Below the pieces are notes generated by a model that saw only the letters and a list, made by a program, of their open reading frames with translations, was not told where the DNA came from and searched no databases. From JAGQWW01 sp041392845 (GTDB taxonomy: Bacteria; Bacteroidota; Bacteroidia; Chitinophagales; Saprospiraceae), in contig JAWKLG010000028.1 in the NCBI GenBank assembly GCA_041392845.1, forward strand, positions 1 through 64,000: a DNA stretch of 64,000 bases, given 5' to 3'. Each line of letters begins with the position of its first letter. The first letter of the stretch is position 1. Below are positions 17,798 to 27,015 of this stretch, piece after piece. The position numbers and the translations under genes were made by a program.

Positions 17798-19039
17798 ATG
17801 AGAATAATTTTGCCTGTTTTATTATTGTGTTTTTTTCACAATCAGGCCTTACAGGCACAAGAAGATTCCACAAAGTTTGGAATCCTGGAGAAGTTGAGAT
17901 TCAATGCTTATGGAGTTGTAAACTATTATGCCTACGACTGGGAGACGCTTCCTAATAGAAAAAATGCCATCGATCCGGAGCGGATGAATATGTACCTCTA
18001 TTATGATTTTTCTGATTTGATAGAATTCAAATCCGAGATTGAATTCGAACATGGTGGAACAGGAGTGACTATGGGTTTTGACCCCCTGGAGGAGTTTGGT
18101 GAATTTGAACAAGAAGTGGAAAAGGGAGGTGAAGTAGTCCTGGAACAAATCAATCTCTTATTCAAGTTCCACGAGGCTTTCAAAGTTCGGGTTGGTAAGA
18201 TGCGTTTTTACATGGGCAATGCATCCAAGCAAGACGAACCCAAGGAATATTTTACAGCCTATCGTTCTGAATTGGAAAATACCATCCTCCCTCTGGGTTG
18301 GTACGAAACCGGAATTGAAGTAAGTGGAGATTTGAAGTTAAATCCGGCCAAAAGATATCCTTATCTTTCTTACAAAGCCTATCTGGTAAGCGGTTTGGAC
18401 AATACCGGATTCAGTTCCTACAATTGGATTCGCAATGGCTATCAAACTCGTTTCCTTACCATCAATGCTGACAACCTCGCCTATGCCCTGCGTCTGGATT
18501 ATGTATTTGCAGATGAAAGTGAAATAGGATTTAATATCTATTCCGGCAATCCTACCGGTAATCGCCCCAAGGCAGATTTTACGGCAGACTCCTGGGTAAC
18601 TTATGGAGATGTACATTTTACCATCGACAAACATCCTTTTAGAGCAAGGGCATATGGAATGGCAGGACATGTGCAAAATTCTGAAGCCTTGAGTGCAGCC
18701 AATAGAAATTTGTCCAACAATCTGGATGTAAAAAGAACGCCCGTCGGACAAATGGCAGCAGGAGTTTATGGAGAAATTGCCTACGATATTTTGCCTATGT
18801 TTACCAAGGCCTCCAAGAATCAGCTGTATCCTTTTGTAAGAGCAGAGTGGTATGACTCCATGTATCAAACCCAAGGAGATGTCTCCAAAAATCCACGTTA
18901 CGAAAGAACGGTCTACACCGTAGGATTGAATTATTTCCCTCATCCCAATATTGTTTTCAAAAGCCATTTTGCCTGGAGGCATTTAGGTTCCGGCGAACAA
19001 GAGAACACCTTCGCGCTGGGATTTGGATTTAATATTTAA
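17798..19039 (+). CDS. Outer-membrane porin-like beta-barrel protein
   Basis: 413 residues with a clear signal peptide (cleavage after ALQAQ, residue 21). Alternating amphipathic strands run throughout, and the protein ends in an aromatic/hydrophobic final strand (TFALGFGFNI), the usual outer-membrane insertion signal. It resembles phosphate-selective-porin-like barrels. It is first in a run of three genes with an imelysin lipoprotein and a di-heme oxidoreductase, so it may deliver or accept metal or electrons for that system. The transported substrate cannot be read from the sequence. Confidence 0.75.
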   Translation: MRIILPVLLLCFFHNQALQAQEDSTKFGILEKLRFNAYGVVNYYAYDWETLPNRKNAIDPERMNMYLYYDFSDLIEFKSEIEFEHGGTGVTMGFDPLEEFGEFEQEVEKGGEVVLEQINLLFKFHEAFKVRVGKMRFYMGNASKQDEPKEYFTAYRSELENTILPLGWYETGIEVSGDLKLNPAKRYPYLSYKAYLVSGLDNTGFSSYNWIRNGYQTRFLTINADNLAYALRLDYVFADESEIGFNIYSGNPTGNRPKADFTADSWVTYGDVHFTIDKHPFRARAYGMAGHVQNSEALSAANRNLSNNLDVKRTPVGQMAAGVYGEIAYDILPMFTKASKNQLYPFVRAEWYDSMYQTQGDVSKNPRYERTVYTVGLNYFPHPNIVFKSHFAWRHLGSGEQENTFALGFGFNI

Positions 19040-19085
19040 AGAGCTTTATCTAATAAAAATTGAAAATCGAATAAACGAGTGAATT

Positions 19086-20141
19086 ATGTTGAAAAGAGTA
19101 ATTTTTATGTTTTTGGTGGTAGCAAGTTTGGCTGCCTGTGAAAAGGAAGATCCGATTACACCCGATACCAAAGATTTTACCGCAGTATTGAATAATGTCG
19201 GAAACGATGTCATTGTGGCAACCTATAATGACCTTGCCCAAAAAGGTGCAGCACTTCAATCTGCCACGCAGGCATTGGAAGCTGACCCTACCCCTGGCAA
19301 TTTAGCAGGAGCAAGAGTAGCCTGGGTGGCTGCCAGGTCTCCCTGGGAACAATCTGAAGGGTTTTTATTCGGTCCCGTCGATCAGGAAGGCTTGGATCCA
19401 AGCATGGATTCCTGGCCGGTAAATGTGATTGACCTGAATAATGTATTGGCCAGCAATAATGATTTGACAGTCGCATTTTTAGAGCAGCAGGAAGGAACCT
19501 TGAAAGGATTCCACACCATCGAGTTTTTGCTTTGGGGCGAAAATGGTGATAAAGAAGTTGCAGATTTTACGCCTAGAGAATTTGAATACCTGGCAGCTGC
19601 TTCTGGAGCATTGGCCAATGACACCAAAACCCTTTATGAACTTTGGGCTCCCTCTCAAGGCAATTTTATTTCCAACATCACGGAAGCCGGGAATGGTAGC
19701 ATCGTTTACATCAGCCAAAAAGCTGCAGTGGAGGAAATTACCAATTCCCTGATTGTAATTGCGGATGAAGTTGCTAATGGTAAAATCAACGATCCTTTGA
19801 GTCAGGAAGATTTGACCTTGGAAGAGTCAAGATTTAGTGCCAACTCTAAAGCAGACTTTGCAGACAATATGCGCAGCATCCAAAACATCTATTTAGGCAA
19901 CTTTAATAATAGTGGAAATTCAATAGGGCTTAGCAGTGTGATAGCAGAAGAAAATCCAAGTTTGGATGCAAAGGTTAAATCTGAGATAACTGCTGCCATC
20001 GATGCCATTGAGTCTATTCCCGGTACTTTTTCTGATGCTATTTTTAATAATAAAAATGCTGTGATTGCTGCTCAACAAGCTGTAAGAAATCTTCAGGAAA
20101 CCCTTGAGAGTGAGGTACTTCCACTGGTTTCTGATTTATAA
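19086..20141 (+). CDS. Imelysin family lipoprotein (iron-related)
   Basis: 351 residues starting MLKRVIFMFLVVASLAACEKED, with lipobox LAAC, so a lipid-anchored envelope protein. The imelysin GxHxxE motif is present as GFHTIEFLLWG (about residues 143-153). The flanking SPWEQSEGFLFGPV and the helical two-bundle pattern also fit. Imelysin-type proteins are linked to iron or haem uptake, and the motif is a proposed metal site. It sits between the porin (46 bases upstream) and a di-heme oxidoreductase (18 bases downstream), a combination known from bacterial iron systems. Confidence 0.9.
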   Translation: MLKRVIFMFLVVASLAACEKEDPITPDTKDFTAVLNNVGNDVIVATYNDLAQKGAALQSATQALEADPTPGNLAGARVAWVAARSPWEQSEGFLFGPVDQEGLDPSMDSWPVNVIDLNNVLASNNDLTVAFLEQQEGTLKGFHTIEFLLWGENGDKEVADFTPREFEYLAAASGALANDTKTLYELWAPSQGNFISNITEAGNGSIVYISQKAAVEEITNSLIVIADEVANGKINDPLSQEDLTLEESRFSANSKADFADNMRSIQNIYLGNFNNSGNSIGLSSVIAEENPSLDAKVKSEITAAIDAIESIPGTFSDAIFNNKNAVIAAQQAVRNLQETLESEVLPLVSDL

Positions 20142-20159
20142 TTTTTTTTAAAAAGAGAT

Positions 20160-21545
20160 ATGAGATACCTGTCGTACAAAAAAGCATTTTGGTTATACTT
20201 TATTATATGGTTTCTGGGCGCTGGTTGTCAAAAGGATGGTGTTCAGCCCATGGAATTGGAAGGCGTTCTGACCGGAGGTTCGACTACTATTCATAGTACG
20301 GGCCCCGATGCTTTTACTTTTCCATTGGCAAATTTGAATGCTACAGGTTTGCAAAAACATTTACAAGCCGATGGTGCTTTTGCACAACAATTTGTGACTG
20401 CACCTGCTACTCAGTTTGGCGGACTAGGGCCCCTTTTTAACCAAAACTCTTGTGAAAGCTGCCATATTCGAAATGGAAGGGGACAGGTTCCTCGATTTGA
20501 AGGAGATACAAAGTCTGGTTTATTGTTACGATTGAGTGTTCCGGGCACGGGACCTCATGGTGAAATTCTTCCCGCTCCCGGCTTTGGAGGCCAGTTGCAA
20601 ACCAAAGCGATTTTTGGTACAGAGCCGGAAGGGAAGTTGTCCTGGACCGAGCAAATGGAGATTGTAACTTTTGTTGATGGAACTTCTAAAGAAATCTCAA
20701 AACGAATTTATAGCGTGGAAGAGCCTTATACTGCTTTACCAGGCGGATTGATGATTTCTCCCAGAAATGCTCCCCCTGTTTATGGCTTAGGACTACTGGA
20801 AGCTATCAAGGAGGAAGATATTTTAAAAAATGCAGATGAGCAGGATCTAAATGGTGATGGAATCAGCGGAAAGCCTAACTGGGTATGGGAAGTTTTGGAA
20901 GAGAAAAAGTCCCTGGGAAGATTTGGTTGGAAGGCAGGCAATCCTACCGCAGCTCAACAATCAGCAGATGCAGCACACAACGATATGGGGCTCACCAGTT
21001 TTTATTTTAAAAATGAAAGTTGTGAAGGCCAAAGCAATTGTCAGGGTGGTTTGTCCCCTGAAGATGATGTAGATGGTGAAACCATCGATTTGTTTACTTT
21101 TTATTTCCAGGCATTAGCCGTTCCGGCAGCCAGGGGCTTGGATTTACCTGATGTAAAAAGAGGAAAGGAGCTTTTTGAAAAAGCGAATTGTACAGCCTGT
21201 CATACACCATCTTTTAAAACAGGAAATCACCCGATGTCAGAATTATCGAACCAGACTATTTTTCCCTACACAGACATGCTTTTACATGATATGGGCGAGG
21301 GTTTGGCTGACAATCGTCCTGAATTTGACGCCAATGGCCGGGAATGGAGGACTGCTCCTCTTTGGGGAATCGGATTGAATCAAATAGTCAATCCCAATAC
21401 TACCTTTTTACATGATGGCCGTGCTGCGGATTTGGAAGAGGCGATTTTGTGGCATGGAGGAGAGGCCGAGAAAAGTAGGGATGTTTTTAAAAAGTTTTCC
21501 AAAGAGGAAAGAGATGCTTTGATTGAATTTGTTAAATCATTATAG
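20160..21545 (+). CDS. Di-heme oxidoreductase family protein (DUF1111, 'thiol oxidoreductase')
   Basis: 461 residues with an N-terminal membrane/lipoprotein signal (WFLGAGC). It has two c-type haem motifs: CESCH in NQNSCESCHIRNGRG and CTACH in ANCTACHTPSF. The partner regions SWTEQMEIVTF, PAARGLDLPDVKRGKELF and FLHDGRA are typical of the DUF1111 family. It probably transfers electrons in the periplasm, perhaps reducing or oxidising iron handled by the imelysin partner; this link is inferred from the gene order. A strong terminator follows, closing the operon. Confidence 0.9.
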   Translation: MRYLSYKKAFWLYFIIWFLGAGCQKDGVQPMELEGVLTGGSTTIHSTGPDAFTFPLANLNATGLQKHLQADGAFAQQFVTAPATQFGGLGPLFNQNSCESCHIRNGRGQVPRFEGDTKSGLLLRLSVPGTGPHGEILPAPGFGGQLQTKAIFGTEPEGKLSWTEQMEIVTFVDGTSKEISKRIYSVEEPYTALPGGLMISPRNAPPVYGLGLLEAIKEEDILKNADEQDLNGDGISGKPNWVWEVLEEKKSLGRFGWKAGNPTAAQQSADAAHNDMGLTSFYFKNESCEGQSNCQGGLSPEDDVDGETIDLFTFYFQALAVPAARGLDLPDVKRGKELFEKANCTACHTPSFKTGNHPMSELSNQTIFPYTDMLLHDMGEGLADNRPEFDANGREWRTAPLWGIGLNQIVNPNTTFLHDGRAADLEEAILWHGGEAEKSRDVFKKFSKEERDALIEFVKSL

Positions 21546-21610
21546 CCGGTTTTTTTAAGCTTTACTGAGTTTTTAAAATTATCGATAAGAAGGAATTTAT
21601 TTCCTTAAAA

Positions 21611-21648
21611 AGAGAATGCCTTCAATCCAGGGGGCATTCTCTTTTTTT
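21611..21648 (+). terminator. Terminator of the imelysin operon
   Basis: AGAGAATGCC pairs with GGCATTCTCT, followed by seven T, about 65 bases after the last stop. From here to 21847 there is only AT-rich sequence. Confidence 0.9.
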
Positions 21649-21847
21649 ATATAGTATTTTTGAAAAAATATTTAATAATTAACAATTCAGATACAACCTT
21701 TCTAAAATCGCTTAAATCCTTCTTTTCAAAATTTTTTTCCTTTTTCCTGATACCTTTTTCAATTTTTTGGTACTAAGGGTTATACAGTGGTTGGAGAGCC
21801 ACTTTTTAAAGCTGAAATTTTTTTTTTTCACTTAAATTCATAAAGCT

Positions 21848-22999
21848 ATGAAAGTATCAACCCTTTTTGTGCTCTTAGGCACAGTATCACTTTTTTTGAC
21901 TTTAAAGTCATGTTATCCGGAAAAGCTTCAGGAACCGGAAAAAGTTACCATTTCTACTCAGGTACAAAATCGCGATGTAAGTGATCCGGCCACCATGGCC
22001 AAACTTGCAGAAATAGATTTTAACAAAATCCAGATGGAAAATGGAATGCTAAAATTTGATTCTCGGGCAACCATGTTGGAAACCATTTCTAAACTTAGGG
22101 AGGCAAATCATTTGTGGCGACAGTTTTACAATCAAACCATGGAAGGCTTGGATGAAGAAACTGCCAATCAAATGGCCATTAATGAAAGCTATCCATACGA
22201 TTGGTTTCAACAACAAACCGGTTATTATTCCCTCTGGAAAAGTCTGGAGGAGCAAAGAAATGAATGGCTGGCGCAAAGTGGCGAGGAATTGGATTTCTCA
22301 AATTATCCTAACCATCACATCAAGGACAATCCGGTAAAATCTATTGTTAGTGTAGACGGAGAGGTTATGGTGGGCAACTCCATTTTTAAAGAATATCCAT
22401 ATGGTTTAAATGTGGAAATTCCGGGATCAGATTTTAATCTGTTGTACCAATTGAGAGAAATTGCAGAGTTGCCCGATGTTTTTGCATTCGCTACTCAAAA
22501 TCAATTGCCTTTATTGGGAGATTGGGATAATTTAGGTGCTCTAATGGTGGAGGATATTTGCATAAGACATCAGGAAATGACTTGCAGGTGGTCTCCATCT
22601 GATAATAAATTGAGGCTACGTGCAGAAATAGGCGTTTGGAACAGTGCTTTTTTTGCCGTAAGAAAGGTTTGGGCTGAAAACGATACTTACCGAAAAAGAC
22701 TTGGAATTTGGTGGACGCATAGAACCAACCAATTTGCAGGGCTAACAGGTAACATCTGGAAAACAGATAGAGGCAATTTAAAATATGAAAATTGTGAACA
22801 GCCATATTCTCTTTCGTGGTCAAACAATTGTAATAACTGTGCAAGGTTGGAAGCTGAATATCACGAAGATCTTTCTTTGTCTGACCTGTATGTAAGTAAT
22901 AAACTTCAGTTGGTCATGATTGGGACGCATAAAGCCTTTGGGCTCGATAAAAATACTTGCCTTCCGGAAGGCAATTGTTCTCCTTCAGATTGTAATTAA
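21848..22999 (+). CDS. Putative lipoprotein of unknown function
   Basis: 383 residues with signal MKVSTLFVLLGTVSLFLTLKSC; Cys22 is a plausible lipidation site. The middle is helical and Trp/Tyr-rich (LWRQFYNQTMEG, YDWFQQQTGYYSLWKSLEEQ). The C-terminal third holds eight or more cysteines (ENCEQPYSLSWSNNCNNCAR, CLPEGNCSPSDCN), probably disulfide-bonded outside the cytoplasm. No known family was recognised. It is a single-gene transcript ending in its own terminator. Confidence 0.75.
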   Translation: MKVSTLFVLLGTVSLFLTLKSCYPEKLQEPEKVTISTQVQNRDVSDPATMAKLAEIDFNKIQMENGMLKFDSRATMLETISKLREANHLWRQFYNQTMEGLDEETANQMAINESYPYDWFQQQTGYYSLWKSLEEQRNEWLAQSGEELDFSNYPNHHIKDNPVKSIVSVDGEVMVGNSIFKEYPYGLNVEIPGSDFNLLYQLREIAELPDVFAFATQNQLPLLGDWDNLGALMVEDICIRHQEMTCRWSPSDNKLRLRAEIGVWNSAFFAVRKVWAENDTYRKRLGIWWTHRTNQFAGLTGNIWKTDRGNLKYENCEQPYSLSWSNNCNNCARLEAEYHEDLSLSDLYVSNKLQLVMIGTHKAFGLDKNTCLPEGNCSPSDCN

Positions 23000-23005
23000 T
23001 CACAT

Positions 23006-23033
23006 AAGCCGGTCGGTATTCGGCCGGCTTTTT
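23006..23033 (+). terminator. Intrinsic terminator
   Basis: AAGCCGGTCG pairs with CGGCCGGCTT (ten pairs, one G-T) and is followed by T-residues. It ends the lipoprotein gene. Confidence 0.85.
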
Positions 23034-23046
23034 AAAACCCTTTGTT

Positions 23047-23787
23047 ATGAAAATCAACTACTCATTTGTCCTTTTCGTTTTTTTAGGTTTTGCCTTAAAC
23101 GGTCAAAACTCCTTTCTTACCCCTCAATCTTACCGTGCGGGGCTTTATTTTGGAACCGAAAGCTATTTTCAGGAAACAGCTTCATCCCTGCCTGATATGG
23201 TAAAGTTGAAGCCTGATTTCCTGTTCCCGATCAATCAGGACAACAAAGCTTTCGGAGGATTTTTTGAATTGGAGACTAAGAAAAATTGGGTGCTTAGAGC
23301 GAATTTAGGTTACACTGAATTGAATGATTATGTATGGGTGAATCGCAATGAAGATTTTTTAGGTAATTTTTATGCAGGTGGAAAGACCGCTTCTGATTTG
23401 AATGCTGGTTTACAGTTTGGTTATAACTTTAAATGGAAGAATTTTGAAATTATGCCTTATGTAGGGCTAAGTGGAAATTTTGGTTTTGGAAATGCGACTA
23501 CATATAACAGTGCATTTAGTACCAACGGCGTTTTGGTTGAAAATCTTACTACCATAGAAAAAAGCAATTTTGTGACAATAGATATAGGGCTAAGGATTAG
23601 ATATTGGATTAAAAACTTCGGTATTGAATTTTCAAGTGGATACAGTCATGGATTTGGCGGCTTAAGTAATTCTGGTGGAACCTTTAATATAGACGGACAA
23701 TCCGGTACTTTTTCAGGAAGCAGGTCGGGTTCAAAATTTCATATGAATCTAGGTGTATTGTATCGATTTGGCGGTAAAAAGGAGTAA
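23047..23787 (+). CDS. Outer-membrane beta-barrel protein (paralogue A)
   Basis: 246 residues with signal peptide ending ALNGQ. Pattern features: YRAGLYFGTES near the N-terminus, LRANLGYTELN, LNAGLQFGYNFKWKNFEIMPYVGLSGNF, IGLRIRYWIKNFGIEFSSGYSHGF, and a final strand MNLGVLYRFGG. This is an eight- to ten-strand small barrel. A paralogue with the same motif order lies at 24415-25158 on the opposite strand, with two tRNA genes between them. Its function is unknown. The start is 14 bases after the preceding terminator, so its promoter may lie within or before that terminator. Confidence 0.8.
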   Translation: MKINYSFVLFVFLGFALNGQNSFLTPQSYRAGLYFGTESYFQETASSLPDMVKLKPDFLFPINQDNKAFGGFFELETKKNWVLRANLGYTELNDYVWVNRNEDFLGNFYAGGKTASDLNAGLQFGYNFKWKNFEIMPYVGLSGNFGFGNATTYNSAFSTNGVLVENLTTIEKSNFVTIDIGLRIRYWIKNFGIEFSSGYSHGFGGLSNSGGTFNIDGQSGTFSGSRSGSKFHMNLGVLYRFGGKKE

Positions 23788-23805
23788 CAAAACCGAAGTT
23801 AATAA

Positions 23806-23842
23806 AGAAGGAAAAATTATTTATCAAATAATTTTTCCTTCT
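23806..23842 (+). terminator. Long perfect inverted repeat, probable terminator
   Basis: 17 perfectly paired bases (23806-23822 with 23826-23842) around a 3-base loop, AT-rich, 19 bases after the barrel-protein stop. The T-rich right arm can serve as the termination tract. Confidence 0.7.
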
Positions 23843-23897
23843 AATTTGTTGAATGCTAAATCATTATAAAATAATTGTAAAAAGAAGTGAAAAATAG

Positions 23898-23929
23898 TTT
23901 GACTTTTTAAGGAATGCATCTTAATTTTG
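23898..23929 (+). promoter_or_regulatory. Promoter of the tRNA-Ser/tRNA-Pro transcript
   Basis: TTTG (23898-23901), a 20-base spacer, and TAATTTTG (23922-23929): a full match to the Bacteroidota housekeeping promoter. Transcription would begin about 200 bases before tRNA-Ser. Confidence 0.75.
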
Positions 23930-23935
23930 CCCCGC

Positions 23936-24133
23936 TTTTTAAGGCACTTCGAAAGTAGAAGTGGTGAAAAAATGTAGTTCTGTTTTTACGATTCCGAATT
24001 TATTTCGGAACTAAACCGACTACTTCACAGGTATTGAAATTGAAATAATTGCGGCTTGGGTTATCCGTTTTCGCGGAACTTCTTACAGCCAATCTTAATA
24101 CTGGAGTTAAATGTAACTTCAAAAAAGACACTC
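23936..24133 (+). ncRNA. Structured leader RNA or small RNA upstream of tRNA-Ser
   Basis: About 200 non-coding bases that fold well. CACTTC (23945-23950) pairs with GAAGTG (23958-23963). TTCCGAA (23992-23998) pairs with TTCGGAA (24004-24010), inside GTAGT (23974-23978) with ACTAC (24019-24023). TCCG with CGGA (24064-24077) lies inside GGCT (24053-24056) with AGCC (24087-24090). A seven-pair hairpin sits at about 24103-24120, just before the tRNA. The good promoter upstream shows the region is transcribed. It lacks conserved RNase P, tmRNA or SRP blocks. It may be a long pre-tRNA leader or a separate RNA released by tRNA processing. Confidence 0.4.
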
Positions 24134-24220
24134 GGTGAGGTGGGTGAGTGGCTTAAACCACCGGTTTGCTAAACCGACGTACTGTAACAGGTACCGCGGG
24201 TTCGAATCCCGCCCTCACCG
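24134..24220 (+). tRNA. tRNA-Ser (anticodon GCU)
   Basis: Acceptor GGTGAGG pairs with CCTCACC, with G as discriminator base. It has a long variable arm as expected for a serine tRNA (GTACTGTAACAGGTAC), T-arm GCGGGTTCGAATCCCGC and anticodon loop TTGCTAA. 87 bases; the 3' CCA is not encoded. Confidence 0.93.
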
Positions 24221-24296
24221 CAATTTTGAAATTTATTGGCAAGCTTCTTGAAATATGGGAGTAGCCAAATGAAAATAAATGACCTTTTAGGTCAAT

Positions 24297-24370
24297 CGGG
24301 GCGTAGCGCAGCCCGGTAGCGCACCTGCTTTGGGAGCAGGGGGTCCCAGGTTCAAATCCTGGTGCCCCGA
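24297..24370 (+). tRNA. tRNA-Pro (anticodon UGG)
   Basis: Acceptor CGGGGCG pairs with TGCCCCG, anticodon stem-loop CCTGC-TTTGGGA-GCAGG, T-arm CCAGGTTCAAATCCTGG. 74 bases, CCA not encoded. It lies 76 bases after tRNA-Ser and probably shares its transcript. Confidence 0.96.
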
Positions 24371-24375
24371 CAAAA

Positions 24376-24407
24376 GAAAGCGAGTCATGTGAATGGCTCG
24401 CTTTTCT
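24376..24407 (+). terminator. Terminator of the tRNA transcript
   Basis: AAGCGAG with CTCGCTT around an 11-base loop partly paired by TCA/TGG, followed by TTCTTG. It starts a few bases after tRNA-Pro. Confidence 0.7.
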
Positions 24408-24414
24408 TGTTTAT

Positions 24415-25158
24415 TCACATGCCCTTATCTCCTCCCAAATCAAACCGATACAAAATTCCAATACCGAAATTCTTTTTGGTGCCTGTACGACTTCCGGTGA
24501 ATTCTCCGGGGGTTCTTTCCATGTTGTAGTCTATATGAATCTTGACTATGTTTTCAAAGGAATGGGCATAGTTTCCGGCTAATTCTATTCCCAGATTTTG
24601 GAGGAACCAGTACCTGAGTCGAAGCCCTCCTTCAAGGGTATAATAATGCTGCTTTTCAAAATAATACCTGTAGATAATTGAAGAAAAGCTGGTTCCGGTT
24701 AAGCCGGCTGAAAAGTCCTTTTTATTTAGCTTGAAATTTCCTCCTCCTCCAATTGATGGAACGATTTCATATTTTTTAAATCGTAGTGCATAACCAATGT
24801 GTAACCCTATGTTGAGATAAGGAGCAATCGGTGTGCATAAATAAGTAGTGCTACCAATACTTTCAACTGCTAAAGATTGATTCATTTTAGAATACCCTAA
24901 ACTGGCCCTAACCAAAAGGTTTCCTCTGGTTTCCATTTCAAAAGAGCCATTGACTATGATATTTTTTTTGAAAACCGGGTAAAGGCGATCTGAAATAAAA
25001 TGAATGTAATCATTGGAAGGGGAAGTTTTTTCCAAATCAAGAGATTCAGTACCCGAAAATAATCCAATCTGGATTGCATCTGGATTGAAAAAAGAGGTTT
25101 GGGCGTTTGATTGGAATGAACAGAATGTGATAAGAAGGGAAAGGTAAATTGTTTTCAT
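24415..25158 (-). CDS. Outer-membrane beta-barrel protein (paralogue B)
   Basis: 247 residues with signal MKTIYLSLLITFCSFQSNAQ. It has the same motif order as the protein at 23047-23787: IQIGLFSGTES, LLVRASLGYSKMN, LNIGLHIGYALRFKKYEIVPSIGGGGNF, GGLRLRYWFLQNLGIELAGNYAHSF, GEFTGSRTGTKKNFGIGILYRFD. The two proteins are clear but diverged paralogues pointing towards each other across the tRNA pair. Function unknown. Confidence 0.8.
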   Translation of the reverse strand: MKTIYLSLLITFCSFQSNAQTSFFNPDAIQIGLFSGTESLDLEKTSPSNDYIHFISDRLYPVFKKNIIVNGSFEMETRGNLLVRASLGYSKMNQSLAVESIGSTTYLCTPIAPYLNIGLHIGYALRFKKYEIVPSIGGGGNFKLNKKDFSAGLTGTSFSSIIYRYYFEKQHYYTLEGGLRLRYWFLQNLGIELAGNYAHSFENIVKIHIDYNMERTPGEFTGSRTGTKKNFGIGILYRFDLGGDKGM

Positions 25159-25448
25159 AGAGCATAGTGCTTTAGAAATATTTCAAGTTGACAATGCTTC
25201 GTAATTTTAAAAGATATTCAAGTTTTCCTTATAAAACAAGAAGTTAAAATGAAAATGGGTAATTCAACAGACTTTTTGATGGCAAGTTTGAAAGAAACGG
25301 TACTAACTTTTTGAGTAGAATTCGAACATTATAAGGATTTGATTCACCTTTCTAATTTGAACCTTAATAATCATTGGCAGTAGCCACCGTAATTAAACAA
25401 TGAAATTGTTTTATCTTGGTTTTAATTTAGGAATAACTCAAAAAGCAT
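25159..25448. other. Divergent intergenic region
   Basis: 290 bases between two divergent genes; AT-rich, with no repeats, coding sequence or clear promoter pair recognised. Confidence 0.35.
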
Positions 25449-27015
25449 ATGAAAATAACAATTAAGACCTTACATTTTTTCAAGCATGGAAAACATTTCC
25501 TTTTGTTTTTTTGCTTGGTTTCATCAGTATTATTTAGCCGTCTTGTAGCACAGGAACAGTTTAACAAAAGGATTGAATTTTCATCATGGGCTAGTTTGAT
25601 TGCCAATATTTATAGTGTGGATACTGCTATTTATGTAGTTGGAACAAGACTGGAGTCGGGAAATATTGATGATAAACGTTTATTCATAAGTAAAATTAAC
25701 CTAAATGGCCAAGTCGAATATTCAAATGATATAAGTCTTCCAAAGGAGCTAGTAGTAGTTTACATAGAACATTAGTTCACAAGGACAATAAATTTTACTT
25801 ATCTGGAGTATTTGAAGATTCGATTGGGCTCTCTAACTTCTTTGCTAAACTTGATTATTTTGGTAATGTAGAATTTTTTAACAGGAGTTTTCATGATCGA
25901 TTTCCTAATGAAAATTTGGTCAATCCATCTTTTTTGGCAAAAGATAAAAATGGAGATTTTTTAATGTTGGATTGTCAAACTACTATTACAGATCATGTTT
26001 ATCTTAAATTAATAAAATGGGACTCTCTAGGAATATCCTGTTTGATAGGAATATTTCAAATATTCATAATAGTATTTTAGCAGGTTATATTTTGCCGGAA
26101 TCGAATGGATATTTACTTGGTTTGGTTTTATCTAGATACACTCCTCCTTTAAAGGATAGATTTTCAAATACTTATTTGGTCAAAATAGATTTTCAAGGTA
26201 ATATATTGTGGGATTTAATTGCTCCTTTCACTTCAGATGAGACACGTGGAATAGTAAAAGATATAGAAGGTAATTATTATGGAATATGCACTTCAGGGAA
26301 TTTTATTAAAGTAAATAACTCATTTGAAGAATATGAAGGTAATTTGATGGCCTTTAAATTTAATAATGAAGGAATTATCTGGGAAAGGGCCTTTAGAGCT
26401 GGCAGTCCCTCTGAATTTGCTAAAGCGACTAATATATTTATTTCTCACGATAGTTTAGGTTTGGTGTTTGCTGGACATCAAATTAATTCAGAAATTACAA
26501 CATGTTCTGGTGTTATAGGGATGGTTGATTTTGATGGAGATAGTCTTTGGATGAGGGAATTTGAATTTCTTGAAGATTCCATTTCAAATGAATACAACTT
26601 TGTTTTGGATTTTCAGAAAACGAATGATGGGTATATTCTTGGTGGGGAAACCAGAAGCTTACCTCCTAATGTTTTTCAAAGTGGATGGTTGGTTAAAGTT
26701 GACCAATATGGCTGTTTGATACCAGGTTGCCAAAATGTTAATACTATTGATGTGGTCAATGGTGAAATTTCAGAGATTAGTGTTTTTCCTAATCCCGTAA
26801 GCAATACTATATATTTTAGAATAGAAGGTAAAAATGAGGTTGATTATCAAATTATTATATCCGATTTGTCAGGCTCTATAAAATTACAAAAGAGTAATAT
26901 TAGAGCTGGGAAAACTTATATTGTGAATTGTGAAAATTGGAGTAAAGGCATCTATCTATTGTCTCTTAAAACATATTCTGGAAATTATTATTCTCAAAAA
27001 ATCATTAAACAATAA
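25449..27015 (+). pseudogene. T9SS type A cargo protein broken by two frameshifts
   Basis: The N-terminal frame (signal peptide to SNDISLPK) runs until about 25742, continues in the next frame (...GASSSLHRTLVHKDNKFYLSG...YLKLIKWDSLG) until about 26030, then in a third frame (NILFDRNISNIHN...) to the stop at 27015. Each break is repaired by adding one A to a short A-run (CCAAAGG at 25740-25746, GGAAT near 26030). The repaired protein is about 522 residues: signal peptide, a series of propeller-like 'GN...W' repeats, and a C-terminal sorting domain (VFPNPVSNTIYF ... SKGIYLLSL ... KIIKQ). It could be a decaying gene or an intact gene with read errors. Confidence 0.75.

Noticed and set aside
23047..25158. 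Composite transposon formed by the two barrel paralogues
   Set aside because: The two copies are diverged at the protein level, with no transposase and no terminal repeats.
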